Assembly (NCBI GenBank): GCA_026706225.1 | Contig: JAPOZE010000001.1 | Coordinates: 788 to 5,900, forward strand | Direction of reading: 5' to 3' | DNA length: 5,113 nt | Origin: Acidobacteriota bacterium | GTDB lineage: Bacteria; Acidobacteriota; Terriglobia; Versatilivoradales; Versatilivoraceae | In this document: in pieces, positions 1 to 5,113 of the stretch | Layout: each line of letters starts with the position of its first letter | Position numbering within the stretch: the first letter of the stretch is position 1 | Program-made: the position numbers and the translations under genes | The notes under the pieces: generated by a model | Database searches by the model: none | Seen by the model: the letters and a program-made list of their open reading frames with translations, nothing else | Told to the model about the DNA's origin: nothing

Positions 1-32
1 ACGGCCTTGATCAGGATCTCTCTTTCGGTCAT
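1..32 (-). CDS. Possible start of a further minus-strand gene (partial, 10 codons)
   Basis: Downstream of the DUF1501 gene on the same strand, an ATG at 32-30 opens a frame reading MTEREILIKA before the window ends. A GTG at 35-33 lies directly upstream in the same frame and could be the start instead. The bases before it (AGG at 37-35) make only a weak or badly spaced ribosome binding site. The reading resembles N-termini of some serine/threonine kinases of Planctomycetota and Acidobacteriota that begin with a short acidic helix, but ten residues are too few to assign a family. It could equally be a chance ATG. Confidence 0.3.
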   Translation of the reverse strand, partial: MTEREILIKA

Positions 33-74
33 CACCTGCGTGGGGGATAGCCCGGCGGGGAAAGAAGCGAGCAG

Positions 75-94
75 GAGCCGGGTTCGGCCGGCTC
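75..94 (-). terminator. GC-rich hairpin after the DUF1501 gene, possible weak terminator
   Basis: GAGCCGG (75-81) and CCGGCTC (88-94) form a perfect 7-bp inverted repeat with a 6-nt loop, starting 7 bases past the DUF1501 stop codon. On the minus strand the stem is followed by a pyrimidine-rich stretch that contains TTCTTT but no uninterrupted T-run. It is therefore not a canonical intrinsic terminator. It may mark the operon end or protect the 3' end of the transcript. Confidence 0.3.
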
Positions 95-100
95 AGCGGC

Positions 101-1525
<1,425 letters not shown>

Positions 1526-1528
1526 GGT

Positions 1529-1535
1529 TCCCTCA
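1529..1535 (-). promoter_or_regulatory. Ribosome binding site of the DUF1501 gene, overlapping the upstream stop codon
   Basis: On the minus strand TGAGGGA contains both the TGA stop of the upstream gene (1535-1533) and a GAGGG Shine-Dalgarno core (1534-1530), followed by AACC and ATG. It supports the ATG at 1525 as the true start and implies translational coupling between the two genes. Confidence 0.7.
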
Positions 1536-4346
1536 GTTGACAAAGTTGAACTCGTTGGAGGTCATCAGAATCCGGCAGAGGCTCTGCCAGGCATCCAGAC
1601 GGGAATCTTCGTCCTTCCCCGTCCCTGCCGGATAATTCCGCAGGTAGGCGAGTGACTCCTCCACCTCCTGCGGCGTGGGCAGCCGGGTCAGGGCAATCAG
1701 GTAGGCCCTGCGGACACGCCCGGAATCCTCCCCCTCATCGCCCGCCGTCAAATGCCTGGCCAGGGAGCGCGACCGATCGGCCACGTTCTCGCTGTTCATC
1801 ATGTAGAGCGCCTGGGTGGCCACGTTGCTCTCGGTCCGCCTGGCCGAACTCAAGGAGCTGTTGGCGAAGTCGAACAGCTTCATCACGCCGGGGATCTTGT
1901 TGCGAATGACCGGAACGTAGAGGCTGCGACGCCGGGTATCGTTGGGATCAAAGGCCTGTTCCGGACCCTTCTGGGCATAGTCCATTTTCCGGGACGCCAG
2001 CGACCCTCCCAGGGTCAGGTCCAGGGAACCGTCCAGCGCCAGGAAGGCGTCCCGCATTTCCTCCACCGAGAGCCGGCGGCGCCTGGCTCGGGACCATAGC
2101 CGATTGTCCAGGTCCGATTCCATGGTCTTGGGAGAGGCCTGGCTGCTCTGCTGGTAGGTGTTGGACAGCAGCAGCAACCGGTGCATGGCCTTGACCGACC
2201 ATCCGCTTTCAACCAATCGGCGCGCCAGGTAGTCCATCAACCGAGGATGGGTGGGTTTTTCGCCGGTGGTGCCGAAGTTGTTGGGAGTGCGCACCAGGGC
2301 CTCGCCGAAGTGCCACTGCCAGATGCGGTTGACCATCACCCGGCCGGTCAGGGGATGGTCTGCTCGGGTCAGCCATTCGGCCAGCTCCCTGCGCCCGCTG
2401 CCCTGGGTGATCGGCGTTTGCCGGCTTCCGGCCAGCACCACCGGGAACTGCTTGGCCACCGGCTCGCCAGGAGTCTGGTAACTGCCGCGGACGAACACCC
2501 TCTGGTCGACGGGTTCCCCTTCGGCCACGGCGGAAGCCAGGGGTGGCTCCGGAGGCGACGACTCCTCCAGAAGCTCCACCTCTTTTCTCAGTTCGCCGAT
2601 GCGGTCCCGGGTCTCCTTGGGCAGCAGCGCTTCCCTGTCCTCTTCCTGAATCCCGAAGGGTCCGCTGTCCTCCTTGGTCCCCTCGGCCTTGGGAGGAGGA
2701 CTGATCACCGAGTTGAAAAAGCGACCCTCCACGGTGATGAACTCGTCAAAGAAGTGCGGTTTCTTGCGGGGGGCCTTGCCCTCCCGAACGGCCACCTCCA
2801 CCTTCTGCTTCCATTGCCGCAGGCGCTGGTGCCACTCTCCGGACAACCTGTCGAAGAGATCCTGGTATTCCTCCGCCACCCTGTCGAGCTCGGAGGACTC
2901 GGCCCGGTGCCACTTGTCCAGGTAGGGACGAAAGGCGTTGCCCGGTTGCAGGTATTCGATCCAGCGCTGCAGCAGTTGCGGGTCCAGATCCCCCGCGTCC
3001 GCCACCTGCTTCAGGGACTCGCCTTGCCGGTAAACACGCCGGGCCGCCAGCATGTATTCGGCCAGAAGGGGATAGAGCTTTTCTTCGAGATTCCCGGCGA
3101 CTCCTGTCAGCACCAGCGCCTCGATCAGTGACTCCCGCCCCTTGATCTTGTCCTGGTGGCTCCGGTAGCGCTGGTGGACCTCCTTGGGAACCAGGGGCTC
3201 GAAGTAGAACTTGGACACGAAGGGCGGCTTCTTGTCGGGCGGTATGAGGACGCCGAAGCTGCGGGTGCTGGCGAAGATGGAAGCCAGGGAGTAGTAGTCC
3301 TTGGTCGAAATCGGGTCGAACTTGTGGTCGTGGCAGCGAGCACAGGCAATGGTCAGTCCCAGGAAAGTCTTGGAGAGGGTGTCGATCTGCTCGTCCACCA
3401 GGTCGTAGACCATCTTGGTCTTGTCCTGCTGGGCGATGGCGCGGGGGCCGACCGCCAGGAACCCGGTTCCCAGCACAGCCCGAACGTTGGGATGCCCCGG
3501 CTTGTTGGAGGGATAGAGGTCTCCGGCAATCTGGTCCTTCACGAAGCGATCATAAGGAAGGTCCCGATTGAAGCTGTCGACCACGTAGTCCCGGTAGCGC
3601 CAGGCATAGGGCATGGTGATGTCTTCGTCCAGGCCGCTGGAATCGGCGTAGCGGGCGACGTCCAGCCAGTGGCGGCCCCAGCGTTCCCCGTAGCGGGGCG
3701 AGGCCAGCAGGCGGTCCACCAGCCGGGCGAAGGCCCCGGGAGCCTTGTCGCCGAGAAACTGCTCGATTTCCTCCTCCGTGGGGGGCAGGCCGTGCAGGTC
3801 GAACTTGGCCCGGCGGAGCAGCGTCAGCTTGCCGGCACGGGGAGCCGGATCCAGGCCTTTTTCCTCCAGCTTGCGCAGCACGAAGGCATCCACCGGCGTC
3901 CGAACCCAGCCCGGATCGCGCACTTCAGGCGCCTCGGGATCACCCAGGGCCTGAAACGACCACCAGTTGGAAATCCCGTTGGAACCGTGAGGGTCTCCCT
4001 CCCAGGGAGCGCCCGCCCGGATCCATTCTCTCAGGACCTCCACTTCCTCCGGCGAGAGAGTGCCTCCCACCGGCATTTTCAACTCTCCGGTCTGGAGCAC
4101 GGCCTGGTAGAGCAGGCTCTCTTCCGGGTGCCCGGGAACAAGGGCGGGACCGCTGTTGCCGCCCTTGAGCAGGGACTCCCTCTGGCGGAGATCCAGGCCC
4201 GAGATGCGCGTCTCCCCGTGGCAGGACAGGCAATGCTGTTGCAGGACAGACCGCGCTTTTTCAGGCAGCGGGGCGTCGGCCGACAGTCCCTGGACCGGGC
4301 CGGCGGACAACATGAAGACAAGGATGGGAAGGGCTCTCGGACTCAA
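1533..4346 (-). CDS. Planctomycete-type cytochrome c with DUF1549 and DUF1553 domains (PSD1-type protein)
   Basis: A 937-residue exported multidomain protein. Residues 1-23 form a Sec-type signal peptide. Residues about 30-115 are a PSCyt1-like cytochrome c domain with heme motif CLSCH (39-43) and a likely axial Met91 in LKMPVGG. DUF1549 spans about 150-360 and includes HWLDVARYADSSG near 230-242 and a second CXXCH, CARCHDHKFDP, starting at Cys335. Residues about 365-610 are a charged, mostly helical linker with no domain I recognise. DUF1553 covers about 650 to the end, with RELAEWL (from 653), VMVNRIWQWHFG, and NEFNFVN at the C-terminus. The family is thought to be periplasmic and redox-related; its reaction is unknown. 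I chose the TTG start at 4346 because it gives a complete signal peptide and has GGGGA upstream. The only nearby ATG (4313) would remove the positive n-region. It is the first gene of a two-gene operon with the DUF1501 gene. Confidence 0.94.
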   Translation of the reverse strand: MSPRALPILVFMLSAGPVQGLSADAPLPEKARSVLQQHCLSCHGETRISGLDLRQRESLLKGGNSGPALVPGHPEESLLYQAVLQTGELKMPVGGTLSPEEVEVLREWIRAGAPWEGDPHGSNGISNWWSFQALGDPEAPEVRDPGWVRTPVDAFVLRKLEEKGLDPAPRAGKLTLLRRAKFDLHGLPPTEEEIEQFLGDKAPGAFARLVDRLLASPRYGERWGRHWLDVARYADSSGLDEDITMPYAWRYRDYVVDSFNRDLPYDRFVKDQIAGDLYPSNKPGHPNVRAVLGTGFLAVGPRAIAQQDKTKMVYDLVDEQIDTLSKTFLGLTIACARCHDHKFDPISTKDYYSLASIFASTRSFGVLIPPDKKPPFVSKFYFEPLVPKEVHQRYRSHQDKIKGRESLIEALVLTGVAGNLEEKLYPLLAEYMLAARRVYRQGESLKQVADAGDLDPQLLQRWIEYLQPGNAFRPYLDKWHRAESSELDRVAEEYQDLFDRLSGEWHQRLRQWKQKVEVAVREGKAPRKKPHFFDEFITVEGRFFNSVISPPPKAEGTKEDSGPFGIQEEDREALLPKETRDRIGELRKEVELLEESSPPEPPLASAVAEGEPVDQRVFVRGSYQTPGEPVAKQFPVVLAGSRQTPITQGSGRRELAEWLTRADHPLTGRVMVNRIWQWHFGEALVRTPNNFGTTGEKPTHPRLMDYLARRLVESGWSVKAMHRLLLLSNTYQQSSQASPKTMESDLDNRLWSRARRRRLSVEEMRDAFLALDGSLDLTLGGSLASRKMDYAQKGPEQAFDPNDTRRRSLYVPVIRNKIPGVMKLFDFANSSLSSARRTESNVATQALYMMNSENVADRSRSLARHLTAGDEGEDSGRVRRAYLIALTRLPTPQEVEESLAYLRNYPAGTGKDEDSRLDAWQSLCRILMTSNEFNFVN

Positions 4347-4403
4347 AACAGGTCCCCGGCTTTTCGGTTAAACTCGTGCCTATTTGCACCTAGAGAGGCG
4401 TTC

Positions 4404-4432
4404 ATTCTAGCATAAGGGCAGGAAACGGTTAA
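4404..4432 (-). promoter_or_regulatory. Sigma70-like promoter for the cytochrome/DUF1549/DUF1553-DUF1501 operon
   Basis: Read on the minus strand, TTAACC (4432-4427, 4 of 6 matches to the -35 consensus) is followed after 17 bases by TAGAAT (4409-4404, 5 of 6 matches to the -10 consensus). The -10 is preceded by TGC, which gives an extended -10. Transcription would begin near 4397 and leave a leader of about 50 nt before the TTG start at 4346. This is inferred from motifs only. Confidence 0.5.
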
Positions 4433-4448
4433 TGGCGTTCCAATCCGC

Positions 4449-4454
4449 GAGGTG
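4449..4454 (+). promoter_or_regulatory. Ribosome binding site that decides the DUF2007 start
   Basis: GAGGTG lies 9 nt before the ATG at 4464. The alternative in-frame GTG start at 4452 lies inside this site and has no convincing Shine-Dalgarno of its own, so the ATG is preferred. Confidence 0.5.
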
Positions 4455-4463
4455 CATTCTCCG

Positions 4464-4754
4464 ATGACCACCGACCAGGAGTCCAAACCTCTGCGCTGGG
4501 TGATGGTATACGAGACCACAGACGTGTCTCTACTGATGCTGGTCAAGTCGGTGCTCGAGGATGCCGACATCGACTACACGGTGCAGGGCGAGGAAGCCTC
4601 GACTCTTTTGCCGCTGGGTCCCTTCGGGGCGGGTCTCAGCCGCCACGGCTTCGCAGCCAGAATCCACGTCCCCGAGGACCAGGCCGCGGATGCCGAGGAA
4701 GTGCTGGCCGTTCTGGACGACGAGACGGCAGAGGACGCTGGCGAAGATGATTGA
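4464..4754 (+). CDS. Small DUF2007-type protein (putative signal-transducing protein)
   Basis: A 96-residue soluble protein with no signal peptide or membrane segment. The layout fits DUF2007, a small alpha/beta domain annotated as a putative prokaryotic signal transducer of unknown ligand. It has a first strand WVMVYETTD (12-20), a helix (LLMLVKSVLEDADI, 23-36), a strand YTVQGE (38-43), a loop rich in Gly, Leu and Pro, a strand ARIHVPED (65-72) and a final helix AADAEEVLAVL (74-84). The pattern of an early strand, then a helix carrying residues like VKSVLEDADI, then a late VPED before an Asp/Glu-rich helix is the basis for the call. The last ten residues are strongly acidic (ETAEDAGEDD). It is transcribed divergently from the cytochrome operon and lies 147 bp before the channel gene on the same strand with no terminator visible between, so the two may be co-transcribed. 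No function can be stated. Confidence 0.8.
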   Translation: MTTDQESKPLRWVMVYETTDVSLLMLVKSVLEDADIDYTVQGEEASTLLPLGPFGAGLSRHGFAARIHVPEDQAADAEEVLAVLDDETAEDAGEDD

Positions 4755-4901
4755 ACGCCAGCCTTCTCCTTGCCGGCATCCGGGGCGGCGCAACCGCTCA
4801 CGGTTCTCGGGACAAATCCGTTTGGGCAGTCTCCCGATGGCGGACGGCGACGCCTCCGGCGACCGCTTCCACCGCCACGCGGAAACCGAGGAGGTGCTCC
4901 A
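4755..4901 (+). other. Spacer between the DUF2007 and channel genes
   Basis: These 147 bases hold no convincing gene, terminator or promoter apart from the ribosome binding site at 4888-4896. A 52-codon open frame (ATG 4747 to TGA 4905) bridges the two genes, but its Arg/Pro-rich product is not recognisable; it is discussed as a finding. Confidence 0.5.
4888..4896 (+). promoter_or_regulatory. Strong ribosome binding site before the channel gene
   Basis: GAGGAGGTG ends 5 nt before a TTG codon at 4902. It is the best Shine-Dalgarno in the window, and it decides the TTG start because no in-frame ATG is found nearby upstream. Confidence 0.65.
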
Positions 4902-5113
4902 TTGATCGACTGGACTCAAATTGGCGAGTTCGCGACTCGCTATGCGGGTGCGGGCGCCAAGATTGCCGGCCTGTTTCTCCTGGCCTGGATCGCCTCTCGC
5001 ATGATTCATCACTACGTGCCCAAGCTGCGGTTGCGGTTGGTCAAGGTCATGCAGGCCCGCCGGCACGAGCCCGACCTTGAATTGGACAAACGGGCGGCCA
5101 CGCTGGGGGGCAT
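4902..5113 (+). CDS. Probable MscS-family mechanosensitive ion channel (N-terminal part only)
   Basis: Only the first 70 codons are in the window; the gene continues past its end. The protein starts MIDWTQIGEF and has one clear hydrophobic segment (about residues 17-35, including IAGLFLLAWIAS) followed by a basic region (KLRLRLVKVMQARR, 41-54) and then KRAATLGG (63-70). A single N-terminal membrane helix, a charged amphipathic stretch and a (K)RAxTL motif leading to the next helix are typical of small MscS-type channels, which open on membrane tension to release solutes during osmotic downshock. The TTG start is set by the strong GAGGAGGTG upstream. The pore-lining helix and the beta domain lie outside the window, so the family call is an inference from the N-terminus. 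It could be another inner-membrane protein with a similar start. Confidence 0.7.
   Translation, partial: MIDWTQIGEFATRYAGAGAKIAGLFLLAWIASRMIHHYVPKLRLRLVKVMQARRHEPDLELDKRAATLGG

Noticed and set aside
2181..3131. A 316-codon plus-strand open frame opposite the same gene
   Set aside because: Same reason: it is a mirror of the real minus-strand coding frame, and its His/Leu/Gly-rich product has no known motif.
4376..4389. Small inverted repeat GTGC-6 nt-GCAC in the leader of the minus-strand operon
   Set aside because: A 4-bp stem is too short to count as a regulatory hairpin.
3156..4415. A 419-codon plus-strand open frame opposite the cytochrome/DUF1549/DUF1553 gene
   Set aside because: It is antisense to a gene with clear domain hallmarks over the same bases. 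Long antisense frames are expected in high-GC DNA, and the product shows no recognisable domain.
4365..4432. Direct repeat CGGTTAA at 4365-4371 and 4426-4432, one copy overlapping the -35 box
   Set aside because: A 7-base repeat is likely by chance in 117 bp, and neither copy is palindromic or extended by matching flanks. I could not support an operator.

Overview
The window is high-GC bacterial DNA with two divergent transcription units. Its main content is a minus-strand pair of exported proteins: a planctomycete-type cytochrome c protein with DUF1549 and DUF1553 domains, followed by a DUF1501 protein. Such pairs occur in many copies in Planctomycetota, Verrucomicrobiota and Acidobacteriota (Solibacter/Bryobacter-type lineages). 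With the high GC and frequent TTG starts, I infer a member of one of these phyla, with Acidobacteriota or Planctomycetota most likely. The sequence alone does not settle the phylum.

Layout: positions 1-32 may hold the first codons of another minus-strand gene that runs off the window. Positions 33-100 are a short intergenic stretch with a GC-rich hairpin. A DUF1501 protein (101-1525, minus) follows, carrying a twin-arginine type N-terminus. Immediately upstream, separated by 7 nt, is a 937-residue cytochrome c/DUF1549/DUF1553 protein (1533-4346, minus). A 117-bp divergent intergenic region (4347-4463) contains a good sigma70-like promoter pointing at the minus-strand pair. On the plus strand lie a 96-residue DUF2007-type protein (4464-4754), a 147-bp spacer, and the start of a probable MscS-family mechanosensitive channel (4902 to the window end).

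How the genes work together: the two minus-strand genes look like one operon, because the Shine-Dalgarno of the second overlaps the stop codon of the first. Both products are predicted to be exported, the cytochrome protein by Sec and the DUF1501 protein by Tat. They probably act together outside the cytoplasm, as a redox protein with an alkaline-phosphatase-like enzyme. Their substrate is not known. The plus-strand genes are unrelated in function as far as I can see: a small cytoplasmic DUF2007 protein and a membrane channel, possibly co-transcribed.

I see no mobile element, CRISPR array, RNA gene or clearly new multi-gene system. The most interesting points are the two CXXCH motifs and the large undescribed linker in the 937-residue protein, and the unknown chemistry of the pair.
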